Origin: Rhizobium sp. S152
Lineage (GTDB): Bacteria; Pseudomonadota; Alphaproteobacteria; Rhizobiales; Rhizobiaceae
Direction: 5' to 3'
Assembly: GCF_030380735.1 (NCBI RefSeq)
Contig: NZ_JAUDRZ010000026.1
Span: forward strand, 124,001-188,000
Length of the DNA: 64,000 bases
Below, piece by piece: positions 39,504 to 49,514 of this stretch. The position numbers were made by a program, and so were the translations under genes. The notes beneath the pieces were generated by a model. The model had not been told where the DNA came from. It worked only from the letters and a program-made list of their open reading frames with translations, and searched no databases. The first letter of the stretch is position 1; each line of letters starts with the position of its first letter.

Positions 39504-40946
39504 GTGAGGTTCCGTTCGAAGCTGTCGATTGCTCTCGCCGCAGCTTTGGCGCTCGTCGGCGCGATGGCTGCTTCTGCTCAGGCGCCCGCAAAACCCGCCC
39601 TCATCGAAAGCCACGTCATCGATCTCGGCGCCATGAAGGAACGCCGTATCGTTCGCGTGCTCGTCCCTTTCAGCAAGACGATCTACTTCATCGACAAGGG
39701 ACGGCAGTTCGGCACGGCTGTCGAGTTCGGGCGCGAGCTCGAAAAGGCTCTGAACAAGGACCGCAAGAAACAGATCGACCATATCAACATCGTCTTCGTA
39801 CCCATGCCGCGCGACAGGCTACTGGCGGCGTTGAACGAGGGGCTTGGTGACATCGTCATGGCCAACCTCACCGTTACCGACGAGAGGTCGAAGGAAGTCG
39901 ATTTCACCGACCCGCTTTATTCCGCGGCGGAGGAAATTCTGGTCGCGTCTCCTGGCAGCCCTCCCGTCGCAAGCCTTGACGATCTCTCCGGCCAGCACGT
40001 CGCCGTGCGGCTATCGAGCAGCTACCACGAGCATCTTCTGGCAAGAAACCGAGAGCTCGCCGCAGCGGGCAAGCCGGAGATCGTCATCGAGCCCATGGAC
40101 GAGAGCCTGGAGGACGAGGACCTGATGGAGATGGTCAATGCGGACCTGCTACCCTTCATCATCGTCGACGCCTACAAGGCCGATATCTGGTCCCACGTGT
40201 TTCCCGACATCAAGGTCCGTCACGACATCGTCCTGTCCAGTGAGGGAAAGATCGCCTGGGCGATCCGCAAGAACAGTCCGCAGCTGAAAGCCGAGCTCAA
40301 CGGCTTCGTTGCCAACCACAAGGTCGGCAGCACCTTCGGCAACATCCTGCGCAACAGCTTTTACAAGCAGGACAAGATCGTCAAACGCGCCTATTCCCCC
40401 TCGGACGTCGAACGCTTCCAGAAGCTCGTCGAAATTTTCCGGAAATACGGAGGGACCTACTCCTTCGACTATCTGATGTTGATGGCCCAGGGCTATCAGG
40501 AATCGCAACTCGATCAATCGCGGCACTCGCCACGCGGCGCCGTCGGCATCATGCAGATGCTGCCCTCAACGGCCAGGGACAAGGTCATCGACATCAGCGG
40601 CATCGACAAGGATCCCGACCGGAACGTCGAGGCCGGCGCGAAATACCTGCGCCATCTGATCGCGACCTATATCGACGATCAGTCGCTGACACCCAAGGAC
40701 CGCCAGCTTTTCGCCTTCGCAGCCTACAACGCGGGTCCCGGAAATCTGCGAAAATTCCGCGAGAAGGCAAAATCCATGGGTCTCGATCCCGACATCTGGT
40801 TCGGCAATGTCGAGAACGGAGCCGCCGCCATCGTCGGTCGGGAAACGGTCCAATACGTCAGCAACATCTACAAGTACTACGTGGCCTATTCGCTGCTTGT
40901 CGACCGCATGGAGAAGCGAAAACAGGTGGAGCTGCCGAAGCGGTGA
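39504..40946 (+). CDS. MltF-like lytic transglycosylase with solute-binding domain
   Basis: The 480-residue secreted protein has a signal peptide (about 1-25), a periplasmic solute-binding family-3 domain (about 45-280; FVPMPRDRLLAALNEGLGDIVMANLTVT) and a C-terminal SLT domain (about 325-450). Its catalytic Glu is in AQGYQESQLDQ, followed by GAVGIMQMLPSTA and AYNAGPGN. The two-domain order matches MltF, whose sensory domain controls glycan cleavage. It begins at GTG (39504) with GGGAGG 6 bases ahead. It probably runs on from the sulfatase. Confidence 0.88.
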   Translation: MRFRSKLSIALAAALALVGAMAASAQAPAKPALIESHVIDLGAMKERRIVRVLVPFSKTIYFIDKGRQFGTAVEFGRELEKALNKDRKKQIDHINIVFVPMPRDRLLAALNEGLGDIVMANLTVTDERSKEVDFTDPLYSAAEEILVASPGSPPVASLDDLSGQHVAVRLSSSYHEHLLARNRELAAAGKPEIVIEPMDESLEDEDLMEMVNADLLPFIIVDAYKADIWSHVFPDIKVRHDIVLSSEGKIAWAIRKNSPQLKAELNGFVANHKVGSTFGNILRNSFYKQDKIVKRAYSPSDVERFQKLVEIFRKYGGTYSFDYLMLMAQGYQESQLDQSRHSPRGAVGIMQMLPSTARDKVIDISGIDKDPDRNVEAGAKYLRHLIATYIDDQSLTPKDRQLFAFAAYNAGPGNLRKFREKAKSMGLDPDIWFGNVENGAAAIVGRETVQYVSNIYKYYVAYSLLVDRMEKRKQVELPKR

Positions 40947-41472
40947 TGGAAAGGTGCTCCACCTGCGCTGCCTCATGACCGCTGCAACAGCATTGTCGCA
41001 AATCACCGCTAGCTTCACCCGACCCGAGTCTTTCGAGCCGCCGGAGTTAATATGAGCGCGACAAAACCGAGACGACCGACCTGACCTGATTTCCACGTGC
41101 CGGCGGCTACGCGCCCGAATGCCCGCCCAGCGAAAGCCTCAATAGCAAGAACAATCCCGCGAGCATATCTCTGACAAGATGCCGACCACCCGGTAAAGAG
41201 ACCGGGACACGATTGCGGACCGGCGAACGGGGCGCCGGAAGATGTCACTAAACTAAACTATTAGAGGCTGTTTCTGGCGCCCCGTCCGAACCAGGCATCA
41301 TCACCCGGAGGGATCGTCCCGGCCGGGCATGACCTCTGTTTCAGCGGCTGTACCGGATCGGGACGATATCGGGCCAACCGCCCTCGCCGGCATAAGATTG
41401 CCGGCCGGACGGATTCAGCATTCGCTAAATCCTTGGCGCTAAGAAGGAAGCACTGAGATCGAGGTATGGTCG
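40947..41472. other. 526-base gap with an inverted repeat, no gene recognised
   Basis: No frame here looks coding. ACGGGGCGCC at 41227-41236 is the perfect reverse complement of GGCGCCCCGT at 41276-41285, with a 39-base A/T-rich spacer containing CTAAACTAAACTATTAG. Downstream is the leader of the small flagellar-like gene with AAGGAAG at about 41444-41450. A small RNA or an operator pair are possible; I cannot decide. Confidence 0.45.
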
Positions 41473-41748
41473 ATGAATGTCTCTGCTGTCATGAACACGG
41501 CTCTTTCGGGAATGCGCGCGCAGACCCGCAGGTTCGCGGATGTCGCGACCAACGTCGCCAATGCAACGACGCCGGGCTACACGAGGGTCGACAGCGCCAG
41601 GCCTGGCGTCGAGACCGGCCAGCCGATGGATATCACCGCCGAGATGACCGACATGATCGAGGCAAAGCAGGCCTATCAGGCCAATGCGGTGATGTTCGAA
41701 ACGGGCGCCGATTTCTGGGAACTGCTGCGATCAGTCAAGCGCGACTAG
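41473..41748 (+). CDS. miniature flagellar rod/hook-like protein
   Basis: A 91-residue protein that joins the two ends of flagellar axial proteins: an N-terminal rod motif (ALSGMRAQTRRFADVATNVANATTPGYTR, about 10-38) and a C-terminal coil (MTDMIEAKQAYQANAVMFETGADFW, about 58-82). It thus resembles FlgC (about 139 residues) without the middle domain. The motifs are those of Flg_bb_rod and Flg_bbr_C families. No flagellar gene is adjacent. It may polymerise with other rod proteins or be a degenerate relic, though the frame is intact. Confidence 0.75.
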   Translation: MNVSAVMNTALSGMRAQTRRFADVATNVANATTPGYTRVDSARPGVETGQPMDITAEMTDMIEAKQAYQANAVMFETGADFWELLRSVKRD

Positions 41749-41764
41749 CCCGGTTCTTAGGACG

Positions 41765-42400
41765 TCATCCCCACAGCATCGCCACGGCATAGCCGAGCAC
41801 CACGGCGCCGAAGCCGATGATCAGCCAGCCGGAAATGCGACGCACCAGCAGCGTCAGGTCGCTCGATATGCGGTCGCGGGCCAGCGTCACGGCGCCGCTC
41901 AATCCCATCCACCAGGCCATCGCCCCGCAGAACACCCCGGTCACGATCGTTACCGTCTCTGTGGCCGTGCCGCCCTCGACCAGCCCGAGCCCTGCGAAGA
42001 GCCCGCCGAAGGAGAGCAGTGCGCCGGGATTGGAAATGGCGAGCACGAAGGTCGAGGCGATCGTCCGTGCCAGATCGCGCCCGCCGACATCGGCCGCGTC
42101 CGCCGGCGGCGTCACCAGATCACGAATGCCGAGCGCGATCAGCAGCATTCCGCCGATAGCGGCGATCACCATCGCATAGGAATCGATCGCATCCGCAACG
42201 ATCGCGATCCCGGCCAGAGCCACCAGCGCGTAAAACGCATCGCCGATCGCCGCCCCGATCCCGATCGCCGTCCCCGAACCGAACCCGCCGCGCAGGCTGC
42301 GGTTGATGCAGAGCGTCGCGATCGGTCCCGGCGGAACGGTGATGATCAGTCCGAGAAGCGCGCCTTTGGCGAAAAGCAGGGGAAGTGCGTCGAGGGTCAT
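41765..42400 (-). CDS. LysE family amino acid exporter
   Basis: The 211-residue membrane protein has about six helices and LysE/RhtB family signatures: GLIITVPPGPIATLCINRSLRGGFGSG near the N-terminus and ISNPGALLSFGGLFA in the middle. It likely exports an amino acid or small amine. The start at 42400 was chosen because the hydrophobic protein begins there; an upstream ATG exists 13 codons before. It sits downstream of the suf operon terminator, so it probably has its own promoter. Confidence 0.85.
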   Translation of the reverse strand: MTLDALPLLFAKGALLGLIITVPPGPIATLCINRSLRGGFGSGTAIGIGAAIGDAFYALVALAGIAIVADAIDSYAMVIAAIGGMLLIALGIRDLVTPPADAADVGGRDLARTIASTFVLAISNPGALLSFGGLFAGLGLVEGGTATETVTIVTGVFCGAMAWWMGLSGAVTLARDRISSDLTLLVRRISGWLIIGFGAVVLGYAVAMLWG

Positions 42401-42453
42401 ATGAGGCAAACGTTTGGCGCAGCCAATTCGACGGCGCAAGATGCGAAGACCGT

Positions 42454-42484
42454 AAAAATAAAAAAGCCGCCATCGCTGGCGGCT
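42454..42484 (-). terminator. intrinsic terminator of the suf operon
   Basis: On the minus strand AGCCGCCA pairs with TGGCGGCT across a TCGC-type loop (42465-42472 with 42477-42484), followed by TTTTTTATTTTT (the forward run 42454-42464). This is the strongest terminator in the window and lies 24 bases after sufA. Confidence 0.92.
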
Positions 42485-42508
42485 CGCATCGGGGCAGAAG
42501 CTGTGGAC

Positions 42509-42904
42509 CTAGCGCGAGGCCGGCGCCACGGCGTCGCCGCGCGCCGCAAGGGCCGCTAGATCGGCAGGCTTGAGCTCGACCGATTCGCCGCACCCGCAAG
42601 CCGACGTCTGGTTCGGATTGGTGAAGGTGAAGCCGGAGCGCAACGTCGTCTGCTCGAAGCCCATCTCCGTGCCCAGAAGATAGAGAACGGCCGACGGCTC
42701 GATCCAGACCTTGGCGCCATCGCGCTCGATCAGGTCGTCCTTGGCATTGGGCTCGGTGACGAGGTCGATGGTGTACTCCATCCCGGCGCAACCGCCCTTC
42801 TTGATCCCGACGCGAATCCCCTTCGCCTCCGGTCCCGAATTCTCGACGATCGCCTTCACCCGCGCCGCGGCGGTGTCGGTCATGCTCATGACTGCAAAGC
42901 CCAT
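42509..42904 (-). CDS. sufA: A-type iron-sulfur carrier (HesB/IscA/SufA)
   Basis: The 131-residue carrier has the three cysteines of the family: Cys39 in KKGGCAGM and Cys103, Cys105 in SACGCGES. It receives or delivers Fe-S clusters built on the SufBCD scaffold. A GGAGAA site precedes the start at 42904; a start 7 codons earlier is possible. It is the last gene of the suf operon, 93 bases after parE and just before a strong terminator. SufA or ErpA are both possible names; context favours SufA. Confidence 0.9.
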   Translation of the reverse strand: MGFAVMSMTDTAAARVKAIVENSGPEAKGIRVGIKKGGCAGMEYTIDLVTEPNAKDDLIERDGAKVWIEPSAVLYLLGTEMGFEQTTLRSGFTFTNPNQTSACGCGESVELKPADLAALAARGDAVAPASR

Positions 42905-42997
42905 GGGCCCATTCTCCTTCCGCAACCGGGGTCAAGATCCGGTGCTTGTTATATCGAATATGTAGTCGCTTGCAGGCGATCGATCAACCGGCTGACG

Positions 42998-43285
42998 TCA
43001 CCGCATCTGCTTCGGCCAATCACGGGCGGCGTGGATGATGCGAAGTATCACCACATGCCGCGCTGCAATCTGGTAGAAAATCAGGTAATTCCCCTTGGGA
43101 AAGAGCCGCAGTTTCCGTTTCAAAGTCGTCCTTGAGACGCCCGTGCCCGGAAAATCCCCCAGCACCGCAAATGTCTCGTAGAGATCCGCCTGCCACTTCA
43201 AGGCGGCGGCCGGATTATCCCCGCCGATATGGACCATGATATCGTAGATATCGTTTTCCGCCCTCGGATGAAGGCGATAGGCCAT
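42998..43285 (-). CDS. parE: RelE/ParE family toxin
   Basis: A 95-residue type II toxin. The family pattern is visible in YRLHPRAENDIYDIMVHIG at the start, LGDFPGTGVSRTTLKRKLRLFPKGNYLIFYQI in the centre and VVILRIIHAARDW at the end, typical of ParE/RelE-fold toxins. ParE members attack gyrase, RelE members cut mRNA; the target is not decided. Its ATG overlaps the antitoxin stop by one base. Both genes lie inside the suf operon on the same strand. Confidence 0.85.
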   Translation of the reverse strand: MAYRLHPRAENDIYDIMVHIGGDNPAAALKWQADLYETFAVLGDFPGTGVSRTTLKRKLRLFPKGNYLIFYQIAARHVVILRIIHAARDWPKQMR

Positions 43286-43560
43286 TACGCCTTGTCCCCG
43301 AATTCCTGAATAAATCGATTGCGCAAACGCACAAAGGATTCCTCGCCATCAATAGGTTCGCCGCTTTCCAAGCCTTCGTCGATCAAACGGTCGATTTCAT
43401 CAAGCGTGTAGCCGTAAATCAGTTGGCCAGACTGCCATTGGTCAAGCGCAGCAAGAAGCACATCGCCAGCCGAGCCGAATTGCCCCGAACTGACCGCAGC
43501 ATTTACTGCTTCAGACATTTCAGGCGTGAGCTCCACGCTGATGATTTCACGGCTGCCCAT
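43285..43560 (-). CDS. parD: ParD-like (ribbon-helix-helix) antitoxin
   Basis: The 91-residue product starts with a ribbon-helix-helix (REIISVELTPEMSEAVNAAVSSGQFGSAGDVLLAALDQW, about 4-42) and has a long acidic C-terminal tail for toxin binding (DEIDRLIDEGLESGEPIDGEE). The AAGGAG site 8 bases upstream selects ATG 43560; the frame opens two codons earlier. It ends on TAATG shared with parE. It lies 47 bases after sufT. Confidence 0.82.
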   Translation of the reverse strand: MGSREIISVELTPEMSEAVNAAVSSGQFGSAGDVLLAALDQWQSGQLIYGYTLDEIDRLIDEGLESGEPIDGEESFVRLRNRFIQEFGDKA

Positions 43561-43607
43561 TGGCAAAGCTCCTTTTCAACCAGCACCATGCTAGTCGAAA
43601 CGGCCGC

Positions 43608-43988
43608 TCAATACCAGCCGACCGCCACTTGCGCCTCTTCCGACATCCGGTCCGGCGTCCACGGCGGATCGAAGGTCATCGCCACCTCGACGCCCGAGAC
43701 GCCCTCGACGGAACCGACGGCATTTTCGACCCAGCCGGGCATCTCGCCGGCAACCGGGCAGCCGGGAGCCGTCAGCGTCATCATGATCTTCACCATGCGG
43801 TCGTCCTCGATGTCGATCTTGTAGATCAACCCGAGTTCGAAGATGTCGGCCGGAATTTCCGGGTCGTAGACCGTCTTCAGCGCCATGATGACGTCGTCGC
43901 TGAGACGCGCCAGTTCATCTTCAGGAATGCTGGAATGCACGATGCCTTCGCGCACGTCGATCTTCTGTTCGCTGTCGTCCAAACTCAT
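43608..43988 (-). CDS. sufT: SUF assembly protein SufT (DUF59)
   Basis: The 126-residue DUF59 protein shows YDPEIPADIFELGLIYKIDI (about 41-60), LTAPGCPVAGEMPGWVENAV (about 72-91) and a C-terminal FDPPWTPDRMSEEA. SufT helps maturation of Fe-S proteins in several bacteria. The usual start, MSLDDSE, is at 43988. It lies 12 bases after the sufS stop and 47 bases before parD. Confidence 0.92.
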   Translation of the reverse strand: MSLDDSEQKIDVREGIVHSSIPEDELARLSDDVIMALKTVYDPEIPADIFELGLIYKIDIEDDRMVKIMMTLTAPGCPVAGEMPGWVENAVGSVEGVSGVEVAMTFDPPWTPDRMSEEAQVAVGWY

Positions 43989-44000
43989 GCGGACCACTCC

Positions 44001-45239
44001 TTATGCAAAGAACTTGCGCGCATATTCCAGCGCGTCGGCCAAGGCATCCACCTCGGCGCGGGTGTTGTACATGCCGAAGGATGCACGGCATGTGGAGGTG
44101 ACGCCGAAGCGTTTCAAGAGTGGCATGGCGCAATGCGTGCCGGCCCGAACCGCGACGCCGCGGCGGTCGATCACCGTCGAGACGTCATGGGCGTGCAGCC
44201 CCTCGATCTCGAAGGAGAAGATCCCACCCTTGCCGGGCGCGTTGCCGATCACACGAAGCGAATTGATGTCGCGCAGCCGCTCGGCGGCATAGGCCGCCAG
44301 ATCCGCCTCGTGCCGGGCGATCGCATCGCGGCCGATCTTGTCCATGTAGTCGAGCGCATAGCCGAGCCCGATAGCCTGCACGATCGGCGGCGTACCGGCC
44401 TCGAAGCGGTGCGGCGGGTCGTTGTAGGTCACGGCATCCTCGGTGACTTCGAAGATCATCTCGCCGCCGCCCTGGAAGGGTCGCATTGCCTTCAGCCGAT
44501 CCTTCTTTCCGTAGAGCACGCCGATCCCCGAGGGACCATAGAGCTTGTGGCCGGTCATCACGTACCAGTCGCAGTCGATGTCCTGGACGTCGACTGGCAT
44601 GTGAACGGCGCCCTGCGAGCCATCGACGAGGACGGGAATGCCGCGCTCGTGCGCGATCCGGCAAATCTCCTTGACCGGAACGACGGTGCCCAGCGCATTC
44701 GACATCTGCGTGATGGCAACGAGCTTGGTGCGCTCGGTCAGGCACTTCTCGAATTCCTCGATATGGAAGGCGCCCTCGTCGTCGACAGGCGCCCAGACCA
44801 GCTTGGCGCCCTGCCGCTCGCGAATGAAATGCCAGGGCACGATGTTGGAGTGATGCTCCATGATCGAGATGACGATCTCGTCTCCCTCGCCTATATTCGG
44901 CATGCCCCAGCCATAGGCGACCGTGTTGATCGCCTCGGTCGAGGACTTGGTGAAGACGATGTCGTCGACCGAAGGCGCGTTCAGGAAGCGGCGCACCTTT
45001 TCGCGCGCAGCTTCATAGGCTTCGGTGGCGGCATTGGACAGGAAGTGCAGGCCGCGATGCACATTGGCATATTCGTTGGAATAGGCATGGCTGATCGCGT
45101 CGATCACCACCTGCGGCTTCTGGGCCGAGGCGCCGTTGTCGAGATAGACCAGCGGCTTTCCGTACACTTCCTTCGCAAGGATCGGAAAATCCTTGCGAAT
45201 GGCTTCGACGTCGTAAGCGACCGGTGCAGTCTGATCCAT
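44001..45239 (-). CDS. sufS: group II cysteine desulfurase SufS
   Basis: The 412-residue PLP enzyme takes sulfur from cysteine for cluster assembly. It shows VYLDNGASAQKP (about 30-41), the PLP lysine in VMTGHKLYGPSG and the catalytic Cys370 in RAGTHCAMPLL. The frame is open upstream through repeat DNA to 45497, but ATG 45239 with AAGGGCG ahead starts at the conserved protein. It follows sufD after a 368-base repeat-filled gap. No SufE or SufU is in the operon. Confidence 0.94.
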   Translation of the reverse strand: MDQTAPVAYDVEAIRKDFPILAKEVYGKPLVYLDNGASAQKPQVVIDAISHAYSNEYANVHRGLHFLSNAATEAYEAAREKVRRFLNAPSVDDIVFTKSSTEAINTVAYGWGMPNIGEGDEIVISIMEHHSNIVPWHFIRERQGAKLVWAPVDDEGAFHIEEFEKCLTERTKLVAITQMSNALGTVVPVKEICRIAHERGIPVLVDGSQGAVHMPVDVQDIDCDWYVMTGHKLYGPSGIGVLYGKKDRLKAMRPFQGGGEMIFEVTEDAVTYNDPPHRFEAGTPPIVQAIGLGYALDYMDKIGRDAIARHEADLAAYAAERLRDINSLRVIGNAPGKGGIFSFEIEGLHAHDVSTVIDRRGVAVRAGTHCAMPLLKRFGVTSTCRASFGMYNTRAEVDALADALEYARKFFA

Positions 45240-45270
45240 GTCACGCCCTTTCATATCGCGCTTCCGCGCC

Positions 45271-45595
45271 GTCATCCTCACGCTTGTCCCGAGGATCCAA
45301 TCACGTTTCCACTCGTCGCAACGGTTGTGGACAAATCCACGACCGTCGAATTCCCGGCTGGCGGTAGCAGATCCTCGGGACAAGCCCGAGGATGACGCCG
45401 AGCGCGAGGCGACCTCGCCGTCACACAAACCGTCAGACTGGATGACATTACAGCAAGGCCACATGCGCCGTCGCCAACCATCGTCTCCCTGCACCAACTC
45501 TTACGGTCGTCATCCTCGGGCTTGTCCCGAGGATCTAAGCACGTCTCCACTTTCCGCAACGGTTATGGACAAGTCCACCCCGTCGAATTCTTGGT
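45271..45595. repeat. mosaic intergenic repeats between sufD and sufS
   Basis: The sufD-sufS gap (45240-45607, no gene) is filled with one full unit (45271-45396) with inverted ends GTCATCCTCACGCTTGTCCC and CTCGGGACAAGCCCGAGGAT, and one half unit (45508-45595). Both contain GCAACGGTT-TGGACAA-TCCAC and CGTCGAATTC. They are the same family as 23838-24200. The element interrupts the suf operon and makes a hairpin-rich leader before sufS. Confidence 0.8.
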
Positions 45596-45607
45596 CAGCG
45601 GCTGCCG

Positions 45608-46882
45608 TTACGCGTGCTTCTCGAGCCAGGCCGAGATCACGCCTTCCAGCGCCTCGACCAGGGCTTCGTCTTCCAGTTCCTCGACGATCTCGGCAACGAA
45701 GGCGTTGACCAGCATGGCGCGCGCCTTGTTCTCCGGGATACCACGGGCCATCAGATAATAGAGATGGTTGTGGTCGATATCGGCGACCGTGGCGCCATGG
45801 CCGCACTGCACGTCGTCGGCGAAGATCTCCAGCTCCGGCTTTACCGAGAACTCGGCGTCGTCGGACATCAGCAGCGTGTTGCACGCCATCTTCGCGTCGG
45901 TCTTCTGCGCATCGGGTGCGACCCGGATCATGCCCTGGAACACGCCCTTGGCGCGATCGAACACGACGTTGCGGATCACTTCCGTCGAGCCGGTGTGCGG
46001 CACGTTATGACCGAGCACCATGGTGACGTCGGTATGCGTCTCGGCGCCGAGCAGGTTGATCCCCCGCAGGGTCAGGTCTGCGCCCTCGCCCGTCACGTCG
46101 ATATGCAGTTCCTGGCGCACCAGCTGGCCGCCGGCATTGATCACGAACAGCTTCAGCTTGGCGTCGGCGGCGAGATCCACGCGGATCTGGCCGAGATGCG
46201 TGTCGTCCGTGCCCTGCTGCTGGACGATGATCCAGGTGAGCTCGGTGCCTTCCCCAACAGTGATGTCACTGACATGCGACACGAATGCCGGATTGTTCGT
46301 CACCGACAGGTGACGCTCGATCACGGTGCCCTTCACGCCGGAGCCGAATGCAACAGGAAGCCGCGTATGCGTCTGGCCGCCGGCATGAACGAACTGGATT
46401 TCCAACGGCTCTTCGAGCTCGGTGCTATCGGCCACGTCGAGTACATAGCCGTCGCGCACGAAGCTGCCGTTGATCCGACCGACGGCGTCGTCGGAGCCGA
46501 GCGCCGCCAGACCGTCCGCCGCCGTCCCGTTCGACAGTTGTGCGGCATAGCCGGCGATATCGACCCCTTCGACGGCAGCCTTCAGATTTGGCAGGCCCTG
46601 GATGACCGAGAGAACCGAGGAGCCCTCGACCAGTGCTTCACGGGCATCCGATCCCGCATCGCCGGCCTGCTCGGGAATGATCCGCAGCAGGTTGCGCAAG
46701 TCGGTATAGTGCCAGGCTTCGATGCGGCGCGTCGGCAGGCCGCTCGTCTTGAGATCGTCGAGCAGCCGGTCGCGAATGGCGATCACCGCGCCGTCGCCGG
46801 GCAGTTCGCCGATCTGGTTGTTGAACGCCTCGATGAGCGCCGCTTCCGCGGCGGTCTGGCGGTTAGTCGTCTGCATGTTCAT
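45608..46882 (-). CDS. sufD: Fe-S cluster scaffold subunit SufD
   Basis: The 424-residue SufD protein has LPTRRIEAWHYTDLRNLL near the N-terminus and a long beta-helix core ending in ARAMLVNAFVAEIVEELEDEALVEALEGVI. The C-terminal metal-site region is EIFADDVQCGHGATVADID, with Cys and His expected to hold the nascent cluster with SufB. It works in the SufBC2D complex. It starts 24 bases after the sufC stop and ends at the repeat block before sufS. Confidence 0.94.
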   Translation of the reverse strand: MNMQTTNRQTAAEAALIEAFNNQIGELPGDGAVIAIRDRLLDDLKTSGLPTRRIEAWHYTDLRNLLRIIPEQAGDAGSDAREALVEGSSVLSVIQGLPNLKAAVEGVDIAGYAAQLSNGTAADGLAALGSDDAVGRINGSFVRDGYVLDVADSTELEEPLEIQFVHAGGQTHTRLPVAFGSGVKGTVIERHLSVTNNPAFVSHVSDITVGEGTELTWIIVQQQGTDDTHLGQIRVDLAADAKLKLFVINAGGQLVRQELHIDVTGEGADLTLRGINLLGAETHTDVTMVLGHNVPHTGSTEVIRNVVFDRAKGVFQGMIRVAPDAQKTDAKMACNTLLMSDDAEFSVKPELEIFADDVQCGHGATVADIDHNHLYYLMARGIPENKARAMLVNAFVAEIVEELEDEALVEALEGVISAWLEKHA

Positions 46883-46906
46883 GCGACCTGTCCTTTCCGC
46901 CCGAAA

Positions 46907-47662
46907 TCAGGCTGCCGCTCCGATGATGTCGGCATAGCCATTGGCTTCCAGATCATGCGCCAGCGTCTTGTCGCCGCTCTTGATGACCTGGCCCTTGTAG
47001 AGAACGTGGACGGTATCCGGCACGATGTAGTCGAGCAGGCGCTGGTAGTGGGTGATGACGATGACGGCGCGGTCAGGGGAACGCAGGGCATTCACGCCGT
47101 CAGCAACGATCTTCAGCGCGTCGATGTCGAGGCCGCTGTCGGTCTCGTCGAGGATGCAAAGCTGCGGTTCGAGCAGGGCCATCTGCAGGATTTCGGCGCG
47201 CTTCTTCTCACCGCCGGAGAAGCCGACGTTGAGCGGGCGCTTCAGCATCTCGGTGTTGATCTGCAGCTTGGCGGCCGCGTCCTTGACGAGGCGCATGAAA
47301 TCAGGCGTCTTCAGCTCTTCCTCGCCACGCGCCTTGCGCTGTTCGTTCATCGCCACCTTCAGGAACTGCATGGTGGCGACGCCCGGGATTTCGACCGGAT
47401 ACTGGAAGGCCAGGAAGATGCCCTTGGAGGCGCGTTCTGCCGGATCGAGCTCGAGGATGCTCTCGCCGTTGTAGAGGATGTCGCCTTCGGTGACTTCGTA
47501 ATCGTCGCGACCCGACAGGATGTAGGACAGCGTCGACTTGCCGGAGCCGTTCGGCCCCATGATGGCAGCCACTTCGCCGGCCTTCACGGTCAGGTTCAGG
47601 CCCTTGATAATCTCGGTGCCATCTTCGGCGATGCGGGCGTGCAGGTTCTTGATTTCAAGCAT
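46907..47662 (-). CDS. sufC: SufC ATPase
   Basis: The 251-residue ABC-type ATPase has Walker A GPNGSGKST (about 37-45), Q-loop in AFQYPVEIPG, signature FSGGEKKRAE and Walker B LCILDETDSGLD. It drives conformational change in SufBC2D. The start at MLEIKNLH (47662) matches the family; it overlaps the small upstream gene by 8 bases. sufD follows. Confidence 0.95.
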   Translation of the reverse strand: MLEIKNLHARIAEDGTEIIKGLNLTVKAGEVAAIMGPNGSGKSTLSYILSGRDDYEVTEGDILYNGESILELDPAERASKGIFLAFQYPVEIPGVATMQFLKVAMNEQRKARGEEELKTPDFMRLVKDAAAKLQINTEMLKRPLNVGFSGGEKKRAEILQMALLEPQLCILDETDSGLDIDALKIVADGVNALRSPDRAVIVITHYQRLLDYIVPDTVHVLYKGQVIKSGDKTLAHDLEANGYADIIGAAA

Positions 47663-47902
47663 CTTTGTTATCTCTTGATTGTCTGCTTCCATAGAGGAAG
47701 CGATTCAGCGTCTCATTACGAACTTCTGACGAAATCCAGAAAATTACTGTCAGACAGGCAAGCGAGACTGCTCCGACTATTTTGGCCAACGGCCAATCGC
47801 CAAGCAGACCGGCGAGTCCAACAAAAAGACCGACAACGCAAACAAAGATGGCGGTCAGCATCGTCTTCATGCCCACAGTCATCTCTGTTGCGCTCCCGTT
47901 CA

Positions 47903-47906
<4 letters not shown>
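47655..47906 (-). CDS. small membrane protein within the suf operon
   Basis: An 83-residue protein with two predicted membrane helices (about 13-35 and 41-60) and a charged C-terminus (FLYGSRQSRDNKDA). Its ATG overlaps the sufB stop (ATGA, 47903-47906) and its end overlaps the sufC start by 8 bases, so it is translationally linked to both. I know no SUF component of this kind. It may be a membrane tether, an accessory transporter piece, or an unrelated small gene. Codon composition is less GC-rich than neighbours. Confidence 0.6.
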
Positions 47907-49372
<1,466 letters not shown>

Positions 49373-49455
49373 GTCTCTCTCCAATCTTGCCGGAGAAAAG
49401 GTCCGGCAGCTTGTATCGCGGGCATTATCGGTTGCCCTTATGTAGGTGGCCAGAA

Positions 49456-49505
49456 GGGCTTTTTCAGCCCGAATGGCAAGCAGAAATTTGCGTTTCCGCA
49501 AATTT
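49456..49505. other. two hairpins between the desulfurase and sufB
   Basis: AAATTTGCG (49484-49492) pairs perfectly with CGCAAATTT (49497-49505) over a TTTC loop, and GGGCT (49456-49460) with AGCCC (49466-49470). Both lie in the 142-base leader ahead of sufB on the minus strand. The first is the more striking and could be a regulator site or attenuator; no RirA- or Irr-type box was recognised. Confidence 0.45.
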
Positions 49506-49514
49506 ATGAGGCAG

